From Musa acuminata AAA Group (Eukaryota > Streptophyta > Magnoliopsida > Zingiberales > Musaceae), in NCBI RefSeq assembly GCF_036884655.1, contig NC_088340.1:25367001-25431000 (forward strand): a DNA stretch of 64,000 bases, read 5' to 3'. Below are positions 1 through 12,290 of this stretch, one piece after another. Position numbers and translations under genes: made by a program. Below the pieces are notes generated by a model, which did no database searches, was not told the origin of the DNA, and saw nothing but the letters and a program-made list of their open reading frames with translations. Each line of letters begins with the position of its first letter. The stretch's first letter is position 1.

Positions 1-1219
1 CTCACCAAATAATACATCAAGTCATAGATACCAATAGTTAAACATATCAAAGACTTGCGATTGTCAAAGTAAGTGGCATTGCGATCAAAGTGAATATCAT
101 AAAAAATTTACAACAACATAGTTTTACAACATGACACGAAGGAATTGTGTCCACTTTTTCTAAATTCTATGGATGCAAATTTTAGGGCATGTTGATTTGA
201 ATCAAAAAGTGTGGAATCATAGTTTTTTTCTAATCTCCTCTTCCCTTTGTCCCTAGAGTATCTTCTAAAACCCATAAATACTACTATTATGAAGATAAAT
301 AATGAGCAAGATTAGATGATACAAAAGAGAAATCAAGGCCTTTTAAAGAATACCTTAGTTGAGATCTCCAAGAAGATGTAGGATTGATCCTTGATCTGGT
401 AGGAAATAGAGAGTTTTGGGCAGCTAGAGGGAGAGAATGGAGTTGAAGGAGGGTTTAGAGCTGCAAGGGGGAGTGGAAAAAGAGTTGGGGTCGGTTCTAC
501 CACCGGCCCTAGCTCGGTTTTAAAAGGGGGCAGATTGCGGGCGGTGGCATCGCTGGCTGGGCGGTGCAACCGCTTGCCACCCGAGACAGTTGACAGTTCT
601 ACCGCAAATTAGGCGTTGCCACTGCCTACAGGCAGTGGCAACGCCTAATTATAGGGTTGTGTGGGTTGATGTGGGTGATTTCAATTTGAAGGGAGTATTT
701 GTTTACGGAGCACACAACCCTAATTACATAATCATGTAAAGATTCACATCATAAGATGAGAAAATTTGTATGTTTATGATCGATCTTGTGAAATACATAC
801 TCTACTCAAATGTCATATAGAGCTTATATGTTTTCAATATGTTTATGACTCATCATGCAAGCATTGCAAGCTGTAAGTTCATGATCTTGTAAGATATAGT
901 TGGATCCGGAAGAATTGAGGGCAGAATGTATCCGATAAATTCGAAAATATGGAGGATATGTAAAAGGAAATTTATGCATAAGAGTTTACAAGTTTCAAAA
1001 TTTTGAGGGATCAAACTTAAGTGTTTTACAAGATTCCATCGTTAACGTATGGAATATAAGTATCATTTTGTAATTGATAGTTTTAATTCTACTGATTCTC
1101 TTTTTGTCATTTTAGATTAGAGAGCGTTATATGAGTCATTTTGGATCTCTAGTCATAAACCTTGAGCATCAAAAAAGTAAGATATCATCTCTTGCTTCTA
1201 GCTTGTGATGGTATACATT
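1..1219 (-). repeat. Degenerate 3' portion and LTR-like end of a minus-strand gag-only copia element
   Basis: Read on the minus strand, this continues downstream of the gag remnant at 1220-2792. A short stretch related to the start of pol (around 1140-1220) fades into non-coding DNA. It then runs into an LTR-like segment (about 300-650) with GC-rich motifs such as GGCGGTGGCATCGC and an oligo-pyrimidine 5' UTR-like tract. The same order of parts recurs on the plus strand at 30286-31322, which suggests one element subfamily. The element continues past the left edge, so its end is not seen. No convincing gene is present. Confidence 0.4.
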
Positions 1220-2792
1220 TCTAAAAAAGAGGATGATTTTTAGGTACCCAATTGACCTTGGGTGCCTCAAAAATCGATCTAAATTGCTTATCATATTGCA
1301 TGGAGTTCTTTATGGTTCCTTTAGGAACCCAAATTAATTTGTTTGGACTAACTTTCTTGAATGGACAATGATAAGCTCTATGTCCATGTTTGCAACAAAA
1401 GTTACATTTGTTTTGGTGTGAATAATGTAAGATAGGGCCTTTAATGAAAGTGGTTGGATTTTGGTGAGAGCTTCTCACAAATCCAATTCCACTTCTTTTA
1501 TGAACGTGACCCTTATTGGTAAGGATCATGTTCAAGGACTTGCTACTAACCTCAAATTTCTTCGAGGTATCCTTGAGTAGCAAGTTCTCCTTTTGAATTA
1601 TTTCTAAATCATGGCATTTCCAATATAGAGCTAAGCTATCATTATGCTCAATTTTTAATTTATCAAAATTACTAACAAGAGATTCATGCTCCTTTTTTAA
1701 TAATTTATATTTTTTGCTAATTATTTTATATTCATCAAATAAATCATGAAAAGCATTTAATTATTCGCCAAATGATAAATTTGCATCGATTGAACTTGAT
1801 ACCTCCTCTCCAATGGCTATTAGTGCATAATAAGCAACTTGCTCGGTGTTGGGCTCCTCTTCTTCGGATGCACTTGAGTCATCGCATGTTTCTTTGAGCA
1901 CCTTCTTCTTTGATGTCCTCTTCTTGGCTTGGGGATATTCACTTTTGTAGTGTCCCGACTTCTTAAATTTATAACAAATTTCTTGATTCTTTTTTAGTTC
2001 AAATTTATTTTTAATATCATTTTTAAATTTGTTTCTTTTAATGAATTTTTTTGAATTTCCTTGTTAAAAGTGCCAAGTCATCGTCAAAGTCCTCATCACA
2101 TGAGTTTTCTCTTACGTAATCTTCTTATGTTCTAAGTGTCATATCCTTCCTGTTCTTTGGAAGGGTGTCCTTATGCTCTTCATGAACTTTGCATGTCATT
2201 TCGTAGGTCATTAGTGACCCAATTAATTCTTCAAGAGGAAAGTTGTTTAAATCTTTGGCCTCTTGAATGACCATGACTTTAGGGTCCCAACTCTTTGGAA
2301 GGAATCTTAAAACTTTATTAACAAGCTCGAAATCCGAAAAAACTTTACCGAATCCTTTCAAACCATTGACAACATCCATAAAATGGGTGTACATGTCTCC
2401 TATGGTCTCACTCGGTTTCATTCGAAATAGTTCATAAGAATATACTAAAAGGTTGATTTTTGACTCTTTCACTCTACTCATGCCTTCGTGAGTCACTTCA
2501 AGTGTATGCCAAATATTAAAAGCAGTTTAACAAATCGAAACACGATTGAACTCGTTTTTATCTAGTGCACAAAATAAGGCATTCATAGCCTTTGCATTTA
2601 GAGCGAAAGTTTTCTTCTCTAATTCATTCCAATCGATCATTGGAAGAGAAGACTTTTGAAATCCATTTTCTACAATATTTCAAAGCTCAAAATCTATAGA
2701 AATAAGGAAGTCTTCCAATAGGTGTAATTCGTCCCATTGAACATGGGCAGAAGTGTAATTGAGCGACTCTCTTGGTTATTGGCAAATGTCAT
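1220..2792 (-). pseudogene. Ty1/copia gag pseudogene (UBN2-type gag, zinc knuckle)
   Basis: This is a retrotransposon nucleocapsid gene, broken by stops and frame changes. The start codon lies at 2792-2790 on the minus strand, just inside the primer-binding site. Surviving blocks include the UBN2-like segment (2496-2125, with the motif PSETIGDMYTHFMDVVNG), a CCHC knuckle region around 1960-1900, and a C-terminal knuckle (around 1405-1360, CNFCCKHGHRAYHC) followed by the conserved IWVPKGT block. It aligns block by block with the gag copies at 28705, 54706 and 59888. Two zinc-knuckle regions separated by a long lysine- and glutamate-rich part fit Sirevirus-type gag. No protease, integrase or reverse transcriptase follows. 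Confidence 0.8.
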
Positions 2793-2830
2793 CTCTCTTG
2801 GGTTTTAAGCCAACTGAGAGTGATCCTTGC

Positions 2831-2842
2831 TCTGATACTAAT
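2831..2842 (-). other. Primer-binding site, initiator-Met tRNA type
   Basis: On the minus strand this reads TAGTATCAGAGC, one change from the plant initiator-Met tRNA complement TGGTATCAGAGC. It sits immediately inside the LTR end at 2843, as expected for a copia 5' LTR and primer site. Confidence 0.75.
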
Positions 2843-3860
2843 TGTTAGGATCAAGAGTGCACTAAAAGGGGGGGGTGAATTAGTGCAGCGGAAAACTTTT
2901 ATGATTTCAAAAACCCTTTTTTTGATTAAAGCTGATTCAACGAGAATGAGTTCAACTCAATTCGTTTTGGAAGGAATTTGCGCTTGAAGTCTTAAGTGAA
3001 AATGCAAGAGAAGACTAAGGTGATTTGCAGTAGTGTAAATCACAAAAACGTAGATTTCATAAAGTCTTCATATTAAGCCGATCTCAGAAGATGTTTTACG
3101 TCAAAGCGAATGTAGACGTATTTAAAGCACAATAAGGAGGAGAGACAGTTTGTTATAAAGGAAAGATGCTCAAAGTAAATGCAAACCGAGATTTTAGAGT
3201 GGTTCGGTCAACGTGACCTACATCCACTATCGGTTTCCTCCTCCAATGAGGTCACTGGCATCCACTAGAGGCCTTCCTTCAATAGGCGAAGGCCAACCAC
3301 CCTTTTACAGCTTTTCTCCTTTTGTCGAGTTTAGGAGACAACCCTTACAAGTTTCACACCTCTCTTGAATGATCTGGACACTTAGAAGAAAGAAGGAGGA
3401 GAACTCTAGCTTTTACAATATTTTTAAGGCCTCAAAGACTCGAGATAATGTCAAGTTTTCGTTGCCCTTTCATGCAGGAAAGGGTGGGGTTTATATAGGC
3501 CCTAATGAGTTTGAAAATGGAGCCTAAAAGTGTCCATTCTCGGATTTCTGAGGTCCTACCGGTACCACTGCCATTACTGGGCGGTACTACCGCCTGTCAT
3601 CTATCACTGAGCGGTACTATCGCTTAGTCTAGGCGGTACTACCACCTGACAGTGCTCGAAGACCGAGATCAGGTACCTGACAGGGGCGGTACTACCGCCC
3701 AGAATCCCTGGGAGACCGAGTCTCCTGGGCGGTGCCACCGCCGGCTAGGAATTCTAGGTCCGAATAGGCTATTCCATTCGGCCCAATTTAGGTCTGTTAA
3801 GGGCTCAGTTGGCCCCTAATTAAGTTAGTGGGATTACCTCCCAACCCTAACTTACCGGAA
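2843..3860 (-). repeat. 5' LTR of minus-strand copia element (partial)
   Basis: The LTR terminus is clear at 2843 (TGTTAGGATC on the plus strand, i.e. GATCCTAACA at the LTR 3' end), followed by the G-run and the segment seen in all sister LTRs. Around 3540-3750 lies an array of GGCGGTACTACCGCC-like palindromes typical of the U3 of this family. Similarity to the LTRs at 45316 and 51290 is lost near 3855, and the expected outer terminus (ending GATTCAACA on the plus strand) was not found, so this end looks truncated. Confidence 0.7.
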
Positions 3861-5000
3861 AAGAGTCACTCTTGCACTATTCTAACAAAAAAGGCTTGCG
3901 AAACAAAGTAGCACCACCGCAACGTTTCTTCCATTAACTTCCCTTTCATTTTTATCCCTTCTAATGGAAAGAATAAAAAATAAAATAATTATTAAAAAAA
4001 ATTTATTAAAGTAGCTTTAGCTTGAATATATTAACATGTCCCTCTCCCATTTATACAGATTAGAAGAAAGGATTTTCCTCAACAGAATAAAGGAGCCAGA
4101 GGCTTCGTAAGTAGGGCAAGAGCAGATCGCTGCTACTATTGTTGCTGCGGTTGTGACGACGACATCGACGGCGACGAATGGAGCAAAGGAGAAAGCTGCA
4201 GCAATGGAAAAAGCTTTAGCAATGCTGTAACAGAGGAATAAGCTGCAGTAGAGGAGGAAGTTGCAATGATGTTGTAGCGATATTATAGCGGAGGAGGAAA
4301 TTACAACATAGGTGCAGTAGAGACATCATAGTGATGTTATAGCAGAGGAGAAAGTTACAATAGAGGTGCAACAGAGAAGAAAGCTGTAATAGAGATGCAA
4401 CAGAGGAGGAAGCTACGACGATGCTATAATAGAGAAGAAAGCTACAACAGAGGAGGAAAAGGTGGGACAATGTTGGTGAGTGTAGCACTAGAGATGTCAC
4501 AACGAAAGGGAATGAACGTTGACACAGATTAGAAGTGGAGAAGATAGTTGTCGTTCATCGAGGAGAAAAGATTTGTCGCACCGATGGCTTGACGATGGAA
4601 AAGCAGTAGTAAAAAGCTTTTTCTTTTGTCATTGGCCTTTTCTTTTGCCACCGGAGGTGGAGAAGCAATAGTGATGAGTCGGCAACGAGAAAAGAGCTTG
4701 CTCTTGGCAAGCGGGATACCATGATGGAAAGAATAAAAGATAAGAATAATTATTGAAGAAGCTTTATTGAAATAGCTTTAACTTGAATATATTAACATGT
4801 CCTTCGATTTTTCTCAATAAAATAGAGGATTTCCCTTAATAGAGTAGAGAAATTTCCTCATATAGTTGATGAAATCTTATCTGCTATCCCCTTCAATTAT
4901 TGTTCTATTTCTTTCTCCTTAACTGCAATACCATGTAGAGGTTCATATGTGATTCTTTATAAATATCCTTTGAAGAAGTGGTAACAAGTTTAGTTTGGTT
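3861..5000. repeat. Low-complexity spacer with a pair of direct repeats
   Basis: No gene is supported here. Two similar stretches of roughly 80-100 bp (about 3962-4045 and 4732-4815, both containing GAATATATTAACATGTCC) flank a purine-rich region made of repeated GCAGAGGAGGAAGYTGCA-like units (4200-4480). The pair could be short LTRs of an unrecognised small element or just a local duplication. The open frame on the minus strand at 4216-4500 is low-complexity Leu/Ser translation of the repeat. Confidence 0.4.
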
Positions 5001-5009
5001 TTGATGAGG

Positions 5010-5530
5010 GTAATAATGACGATAAGACTCGGGTTGACGTCAGCTGCCCCAGATGACTCCTCAGTTGACCTGACACCACCTGGTCAAACGGATCGGAACG
5101 TCGACCGAGGCACATTAAACATCCTGCTCAGGCTCGATCCTTCACGCCACGCCAACACCAGTGTCAAACGCTACTAGGAGTACGAGCCTGCCCCCTGCAA
5201 ACAAGCACATCAGGAAATAGTAAACTTCCCTATAAATACCCTCGCATTCTAAATGGGAAAGAGGAGGACACCAACATAGATAACAAACCCCATGCGACTA
5301 TTCACTAACTTGATCGTCGGAGGGGTTGGGCCGTCCCAAAATGGCATTCCGACCTGACCTTTGTGCAGGTGCGAAGCCGAAGGTCCCAATTGAACACGCA
5401 GGCGAGAAGTTCTTGTCCGGAGGGAATAGCGATCCCGTCCCAATCGAAGTACCGTGATCAGCCACTTCAGCAATCGGGAGGAGCGTCCCAGGAAGATCCC
5501 GTCAATGGTACCTTAGAAATAGAAGGAGGC
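5010..5530 (+). repeat. Ty3/gypsy-like LTR fragment
   Basis: The stretch is GC-rich relative to its surroundings, has a TATA-like CTATAAATACC at about 5231, and continues into the motif CTTGATCGTCGGAGGGGTTG near 5310, a string I recognise from the 3' part of many monocot gypsy LTRs. No internal gypsy domains adjoin it, so it is probably a solo or truncated LTR. Boundaries are approximate. The remainder to 6090 is AT-rich with no gene. Confidence 0.45.
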
Positions 5531-6094
5531 GAGGAAGTGAAAGAGAAAAATTAGAAAGCTTGTTATGATGGAGGAGAGGAAGCAGAAGAGGAAATTAGAA
5601 AGGTTATACTGCCAGTTTAGTTACTGTTGTTGTGGTAATCCTTGGCATGCAAACTTAAGAAAAAGCTTGCACAGTTTGAAAAGGAGAAGAAGAGGAGGAA
5701 GGAGGAGAAAAAATTCGAAAAAATTTGATGGAAGGTGAATATGAGGGTATTTAGGTTTATTTATAAAAAATAATCTAAAAATATTAAAAATTTTAAAATA
5801 AAATTATTGTAAAAAATATAAATAATAATCTCCAAAACCAAAAAGGCGACGGAAAAAAAAATATTTTATTAAAAAATCGTTCAATCTCTTTTTTTCCCGA
5901 ATATGTTTGACTAGACATCGGGACCAAGAGTGACATGGTTTTTCACTGAACTGGCACGTAATGCACCTGATGTATGCGCGTGTCAACACATCACCATGGG
6001 CGCTAATTGGCTGCCGTGAACACAAAGTTGCGATCGCACGCGCCGCCCCTTGCCCCGATTTTGTTTCCTCTTCCCCATGCCCTACAGAAATACT

Positions 6095-6102
6095 CTATAA
6101 AA
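6095..6102 (+). promoter_or_regulatory. Probable TATA box of the FRIGIDA-like gene
   Basis: CTATAAAA lies about 50 bp upstream of the ATG at 6149 in a CT-rich to purine-rich transition. With a usual spacing of about 30 bp the transcript would start near 6125-6130, leaving a very short 5' UTR. This is a motif reading only. Confidence 0.5.
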
Positions 6103-6148
6103 TAGAGAGAGGCGAGCCGTCGTCGATCCACCGCTCATATCGACGTTG

Positions 6149-7103
6149 ATGGTTAACTCCGCTTCTACCCATCTTAACGAAGACGAAGAACCGATGGAAT
6201 TTGAAGAAGAAGAGGAAGTTATGGACGAAATCGAAGTCGAAGATGAAGGAGAACAACAGCAACAGCAACAAAATGAAGAAGAGAAATCGCAGGGAGACAA
6301 TGGCGCAAAAGCAGCGCAGGCACAAGAAGAGCAGGCGGCGAAGATAATCACAGATCCCCCGTTGGCGCTCCTCCAATCGCTGAATGGTCTCTTCGATCTC
6401 AATTGCGCCCTTTCGGAATTTGTCCATCAGTGGCATGCCCTGCACCACTCCCTCGACGCGATCCTCTCCTCCATCGACCGCCGCTCTCGGGAGCTCGACG
6501 GCCCGACCGAAGTAGAGAAGGGCGGTCCCGGCGACTACTACCCCCCTGCCGTGTCTTCCAAGGCTGTAGATCGCGCTGCGGAGCTCCTCTCCATCTGCGA
6601 GTCCACCGGCAGCCGCGCCCTCCGCAAGTTCGTTGTCTCCAACCTCTCCGACCTCGAGTGGCTCCGAGGTGAGGTTCCCGCTGCCCTCCGACGCGCCCCC
6701 AGCCCGGCCAAGCTTGTGCTCGACGCAATGGGCCGCTTTTACCTGCAAGGCCGCAAGGCCTACGACCGCCCCATGGATGACCCCATGGTCGTCTTCCGCC
6801 GGGCCTGTATCCTCATCCTGGAGTTCTACGTTCTCTCGGGATGTTCTTCCGTGGACCCGGAAGAATCGGTTAAGAAGGATGCCCAGGTGGCCGCTCTATC
6901 TTGGAGAACTCGGCTTGTCAATGAGGGTGGCGTGCAGGTGGCAAGCGCCGTGGACGCACTTGGTCTGGTCCTCTTCCTATCATCCTTCGGCATTCCAGAA
7001 GAGTTTGGGTGCACGGACATGTACAACTTGCTCCGATTGAGCAATCTGAAGAAGAAAGCTGATGTGTTCCGGAAATCATCTATACTGTGTGAGAAGATGC
7101 CAG
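6149..7103 (+). CDS. FRIGIDA-like protein, exon 1 (residues 1-318)
   Basis: FRIGIDA-like (FRL) proteins are plant nuclear scaffold proteins; Arabidopsis FRIGIDA and its paralogues FRL1 and FRL2 help activate the floral repressor FLC, and other members have broader roles. The joined CDS of three exons is 1920 nt, 639 aa, somewhat longer than many family members. The N-terminus is acidic (residues 11-35) with a six-Gln run (36-41). The conserved Frigida core follows, with recognisable blocks ELLSICESTGSRALRKFVV and the LVLDAMGRFYLQGRKAYDR region. The ATG at 6149 is preferred over an in-frame TTG at 6146. The donor CAG|GTAAAA after 7103 leaves phase 1; joining to 32521 restores Asp-319 and an uninterrupted family match. 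Without splicing the frame stops at 7265-7267. The exon is GC-rich (third-position GC high), unlike the AT-rich intron. The exact FRL subgroup is not certain. Confidence 0.9.
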
Positions 7104-8123
7104 GTAAAATTGAACTCGTTGCTAACAAGAGCATTTTCAAATTACCCATATATTTTCGTATGACCAGTCATAAACTATACTTTACCCTTATGCTCATTCA
7201 TTATGTAAATCTCGTAGGTTCTCGCACAATTCACTACTTGGAATGCTTGGATACTTTACAATTGTAGTTCCTCTTCTTTCAATTTTAGATTGATTTCATG
7301 AGCTTTTGTTATCTTTCATTTAAAAGAGAATAGAGAGACGCTGCATATATCAACTTCCCCAACCCTCATGAATGTTGTGCACTGGTTGTCCATTTCATCT
7401 TATAAAGAATGATAATAAAGCTTATGGATTTAGACAACTCTGAAATAGCCAATATTTCAACCTATAATTGACCATAAAGAAATAGCCTCTTTGCTTGTAG
7501 TTGTAAGATTGCGGTACATTGACTGTCCCAGTACTCTCCATTTGTGGGAACCTTGTGTACTAGATTCACCCTTTTTACTTGATCATGAATAATTTTAAAA
7601 TGTATCAAATGATTAAAGGATTTGATGTCTAGAAAACTCATACAACTGTGCTGTCCCATATTATAAAATCCCATCAGTCTTTCCAGTTATTCTACAATTG
7701 TTGTGCGCTTGAAGATTTGGGGTTTTACTTGATTATGCTGCTTTGATGTTTGAACTAAAAAATTGGGTCATGCATAACTTACTTAGGTTTTTCTTCTACA
7801 TATATTCTTTGAAGTTCTAACTTCATGTAAATACCTCTTCTTAGATTCATGAGACGACCCATGCTTAACTTGTTCCAACATGTCTACTACATTTAGGATT
7901 GGGATTAGGACTTGAATTGTGGTGCTTATTCCTTTTCACAGACTGATTCACTATGCAACCTTCAAAATTTCCAAATTTTGGACTGCTAAATGTTATCTTT
8001 TGATCATAAATGAAAACATCTTTTATGCTTATTATTCCAAATTTCTTACAGAGGATTAATTTATCTTCCACCAACTGATGGCTTTGATACATTGCATGTT
8101 TGTACTAAAAATATTATTTCATA

Positions 8124-8289
8124 CAAGGATTGGAATATCGTACCATATCGGAATTTCGAGATTCGCTCGGTATGATATGGTACTATATATCGAGTGGTAT
8201 ATTTCGGTATACCGATCGGTATATATATATATATATATATATATTATTTTTTTTTTTTTAATATAAAAGTAAAAAAAAATATGACGTCG

Positions 8290-8373
<84 letters not shown>

Positions 8374-8464
8374 GTCCGGTAGTGGGTGGTCTGTGTACTG
8401 GTCTACTGGCGGACCGGTATGTACCACCCGGTGCGGATGGTATTATTCGAAATTGAAGACCTTG
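8124..8464. mobile_element. hAT-like non-autonomous element (CAAGG...CCTTG), 8-bp target duplication
   Basis: The element starts CAAGGATTGGAATATCGTACC and ends GAAGACCTTG, and is flanked on both sides by the identical octamer ATTTCATA (8116-8123 and 8465-8472). An 8-bp duplication with ends starting CAAGG fits hAT superfamily transposons. Subterminal regions are made of CGGTAT/ACCG-type repeats shared with the copies at 16363, 22990, 28043 and 32977. It has no coding capacity. Most of the middle is a TA microsatellite. Confidence 0.8.
8221..8371. repeat. TA microsatellite inside the hAT-like element
   Basis: There are two long runs of alternating TA (about 8221-8244 and 8292-8371), separated by an A/T-rich stretch. 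The Ile/Tyr repeat frames read from it are artefacts of the repeat. A shorter TA run sits at the equivalent place in the partial copy at 26503. Confidence 0.95.
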
Positions 8465-9930
8465 ATTTCATAAGATATATCCAAATAAAATCTTCTAGAA
8501 TTTCCTACATTTCAGCTATTCGATATGAAAATGGCTGTGAGAGAGATTTTTCCTTTCAGAAGTGATGATCACTGATCACTATTACTTTTATATTATAATA
8601 CAATCATTAATGTTTGTCTGATTTATTAGATTACTTAAGTAGAGCAACTATCTTTTCTATTAGTATATGATTTTTCTCTACACTTGCTTATGTCATACAG
8701 TTAGATCTATGCAAATTGGCTGTCTGTGTAGTTCATTGAATGGGTCCATCTTGATCAGATCGTTATTTGTTTTGCTGAATTCTAAACACATTCTGGTCTT
8801 TTTCATTATTACATCACTGGATCAGAGGTGAACATGAGAATTCAGATGAAAGACCAAAATTAGCCAATCTCGCTAGCCCACTTGATCTCAATTGTCAAAA
8901 TGCTGAGAACGGACGATTTTCTGGATCCTGTGTGACCTGACAATTCTCAAGTGAAGAAGAGGATACGAGAAAAGGAGTTCAAACTCAATCTTTATCACTG
9001 TAAACCATCATCATTTTTGTCATTAGATGGAAATAGATGGAATGAAGAGAAGTCTCAAGAAATTATAGTAAACCCAGCAACCTAGGTTCATTTTTTTCAA
9101 CATATAGAATCCTTGGTTTCTCAACTACCTAATTACTAGAAAATGTAACATCTTGATACATCTATTTGGGTTCAAAAATGGTGAAATTACTGATATTTGA
9201 ATCTGTAATTGATCATGAAATGCTCAAGGAAAGTGCACAAATGATTAGATGTCTTAACTTTATGAAACATATATGGAAACATATATGTTTTGATAACTAT
9301 ATCGAAACATATATCAAAATATATATATCGAAACCTGTTGTATGAAACCTTATTTCATAAGTTCATGAAACATATATCGAAATCATGTGTTATCAAAAAA
9401 AGCATTTCAAGTTAGTCTCAAGAAATACGATACACTTTCAAGATGATCTATTATAATATATTGTTGAGGTTATATTAGTTGAACCATTTGCGATTAATTT
9501 CTTCAATTCTAAAGCATGAGGTATCATTATATAGTTTGTTTACTAGATTTTTTTTTAATATGTTGGAAATTTAAATTTTTCTACTTGTTATGAAGATTCA
9601 TATGGATTAAAAATTAGATTGTGCCCTACGTAGGAGATGTGTAATCGATATATCCATCCAAATTATATGATCTGATATTATATTGTTGGATTTGGGTACT
9701 TAGCGATGCAACCCTATTGAGGGTACTTTAGATGGGAATGGTGATGATGCTAAGTTTGAGTACCTTAGGTAGGTTTATTTGATTGCTCTTTCATGTTCCA
9801 TTTATTGGTTAGTTTTGTTAAAGTAAATGTTGTCACCGGGCTTGCCTCACCTCGCTTGAGCTGCTTGACAATGGTTCAAGCGAGTGACTTCAATCAAGCA
9901 TCACCTAGGTGGTCACCTAAGCTTGGGTGG

Positions 9931-10891
9931 TGATCTCTATGAGGGTTGGGTTTAATGATATGTCGATCCGATACCATCTCTCGGATGGAAGTTTTGGTAG
10001 AGGAGTGAGAGATTGCTAGAAACAAGAGTAAAATTAAAAGGAAAACAACCTCGATTGCTTGTAAGATTAAAGTGCCAACTACAAGGGCTACAACGGAGTA
10101 AAGTGTGTTAAAATACTTAAACAAAAGCATTAAAACACAAATTGTCTTTGGATAGCACCTGGGTGTTGTTGGCAGGTTGAGGATTGTTGCCAACTTCGAT
10201 ATCCTCTTTTGCTGTTGGAACCTCATCTTGGAATCATTTGAGGTTTCGACAATAGGTAGTATGGTTTTAGGTCTTCTCACAATAGCTAGACGAAGTTTAG
10301 TTAAAGGACTTTGGCTGTTGAAACTTAAAGAACTTATGGTTTTATGGTTGGAGGTCTGCAACACCTTAAAGAACTTCTCTTTTCTTTTTTCTTCTCTTGC
10401 TCTCATCTAAAGCTGGAAAGCTAGCGCCGGCTAGGGTTGCTTCTTGGCTGCAATGCCTTAGACTGGGCTCTCCTCCCTCTTTTATAGTTGTGGTGGGGTA
10501 GGAGTCTTAATGGTTTAGGACTTTCCTTCTAGGGTTGGCGCACACTCTTTTCCTCCAAGTGGGAGTGGTGCCTCCCTTCCTTGGTGGCTACCCTATTTGA
10601 ATAAGGGCTGCGCTAGTCCTATTCCTAATAGGACAAGGATTGAGGTGAGTGGGCATGGATCTAGGTTAGCCAAAGGGTCCCTGAAGAATAGGTTAGGGTT
10701 TGGCCAAATTGGACTTAAATCGGAGTTGTATTGGACTTCGATCGAAATTTGAGTTGAACTTGACTTGAATATGGTCTTTGAGCTCATTTTTTGATCTTGG
10801 TTTGGATATCAAGATTGAATTGAAGTCTGATTGAAAATCCACTTGAGCCAAATTCGAGCTTGGCTTGAACTCTACTAATCATCCCTGATCA
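9931..10891 (-). repeat. 3' LTR of the pol-less element
   Basis: It shares a long stretch with 15240-16233, for example the blocks around AAACAACCTCGATTGCTTG, AGGTTGAGGATTGTTG and the later TTGGCCAAATTGGA segment. It carries several Glu-rich or pyrimidine-rich tracts and no gene. The divergence between the two LTRs is visible by eye, so the insertion is not recent. Confidence 0.7.
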
Positions 10892-11644
10892 CGGCTCCCT
10901 CAATTAGGTGATTTACATTCTATTGATTCTTTCTTTAAGTTTTAGTCTCTCTCAATTTGTAGATTGGGGGTTTTGCTTTGGTTCATCGATGTGGTTGGCA
11001 TCGCCGTGCCTAGTCGTGCCATCTTGATGGGGTTCTACTTATTGCCGACCACCGTCAGCTCAAGGGCTTCCTTTCTATTCTCGGGGCTTTGAGGTTGTTG
11101 TTTCCCTTTTTACTTTCTCCTCTTTCATCATGTTAGAGCAAGGCTTTGGTTCTTTGCATGTCGAAGCAAGAGCCACGAAAACAAATCGGATGTTAAGTCT
11201 TTGTTGTTACCCTTTTTTAGTTTCACCATCCTCTTTGTTTGGTCAGTGGATGTTAAGTCTTCCATCAAACAAATCATATCTCAGGTGACGAGGAACTTCG
11301 ATCCTTTCACAGTTGATGCTTATGGGCTCAACAAAAACAAATTATGGGGTCCTAAGGATGGCTTTGACAAATGTCAAACGGAACCACCTTGTACGTCACT
11401 TCATCGATTAGTTCCTTTGGGATGACGAAGTATACCTTATATTATTGGTCGATGTTTGTCTCCATATTATCATGAAGGTATCTAAGATGATATGGGCGTA
11501 GATGCGGTGGTGTCTCTAGGTCTAGCTTCTTGACCAAGCTTATTGAGATGAGGTTCTCTTGGCAGTTAGTGTCGAAATTGCACCAATGGCTTCTTTCTCG
11601 CTTGGATCTTTGTGGTGAAGAGCTTTTCTCGAACCTTTGGATCG

Positions 11645-12290
11645 GCTAGTGGTTTAAATAGGCGCTCAGGCGAGGCGAGGGAAGGCGAGGCTTCAGCGCC
11701 TCATGGGTAGACCAAGCGGTGTGCGCTTGAACCTAGGCGTCGAGCGAGCGCTCGGTTCAATTGAAGCAACCGAACTAGAATTTAAGTTTGGTTCGGTTCA
11801 ACAATGGTTAGTTGGTTCGATTGATCCAACTAATCGCTTTCTTACCCCCCAAAGCCACCCTCGCATGCTTGCGCGACCCCGAGTCATCAACCTTACGCTG
11901 TTTTTGCTGTCACCACTAACACTTTCTATGGTTGCCCTCCGTTGTAGACGTAGCGGATGAGGCTTCCTCTATCGTCGATGGATGGGTCCGACGGCTAGCT
12001 TCGGTTTGTAGCTTCCTTTGCCATTGCCACTTCTGTGTGCAGTTCCTTCAACCGTTGAGGGAGAGGACCGTAGCTTCATTCGCCACTGACGGACACATTT
12101 GAAGCTTCCTCCACCCACGACATCGCCGTCTTCAGTTTTCGCCGTTGCCACTGTTGCTGTCTGTAGCTTCCATCATTGTCATTGCTGCCGTCCGTAGATT
12201 CCTCCGTCGCTGTTGCTATTGTTCGCAACTTCCTTTGTCGTCACCGTTGTCATCTGAAAGTTTACAATGTATAACTTGCAATTTTACAAT
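11645..12290. repeat. Additional GCGC-family end fragment
   Basis: From 11649 the sequence TAGTGGTTTAAATAGGCGCT and the following AGGCGAGGCGAGGG resemble the reverse-complemented right end of the element at 12880-13833, followed by the same GTTCGGTTCAA...TTGGTTCGATTGA block. No matching partner end or duplication was found. The rest to 12290 is a run of short GTCGCCGTTGCC-type repeats without a gene. Confidence 0.4.

Noticed and set aside
4216..4500. Leu/Ser-rich minus-strand frame of 94 codons
   Set aside because: It follows the repeat units of the region and has no start context or domain.
6082..7149. Several open frames antisense or shifted to the FRIGIDA-like exon 1
   Set aside because: They are shadows of a GC-rich true exon: low-complexity Ser/Arg/Cys-rich translations with no family match, while the sense frame matches the FRL family throughout.
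8119..8427. Ile/Tyr-rich open frames on both strands
   Set aside because: Direct translation of the TA microsatellite inside the hAT-like element.
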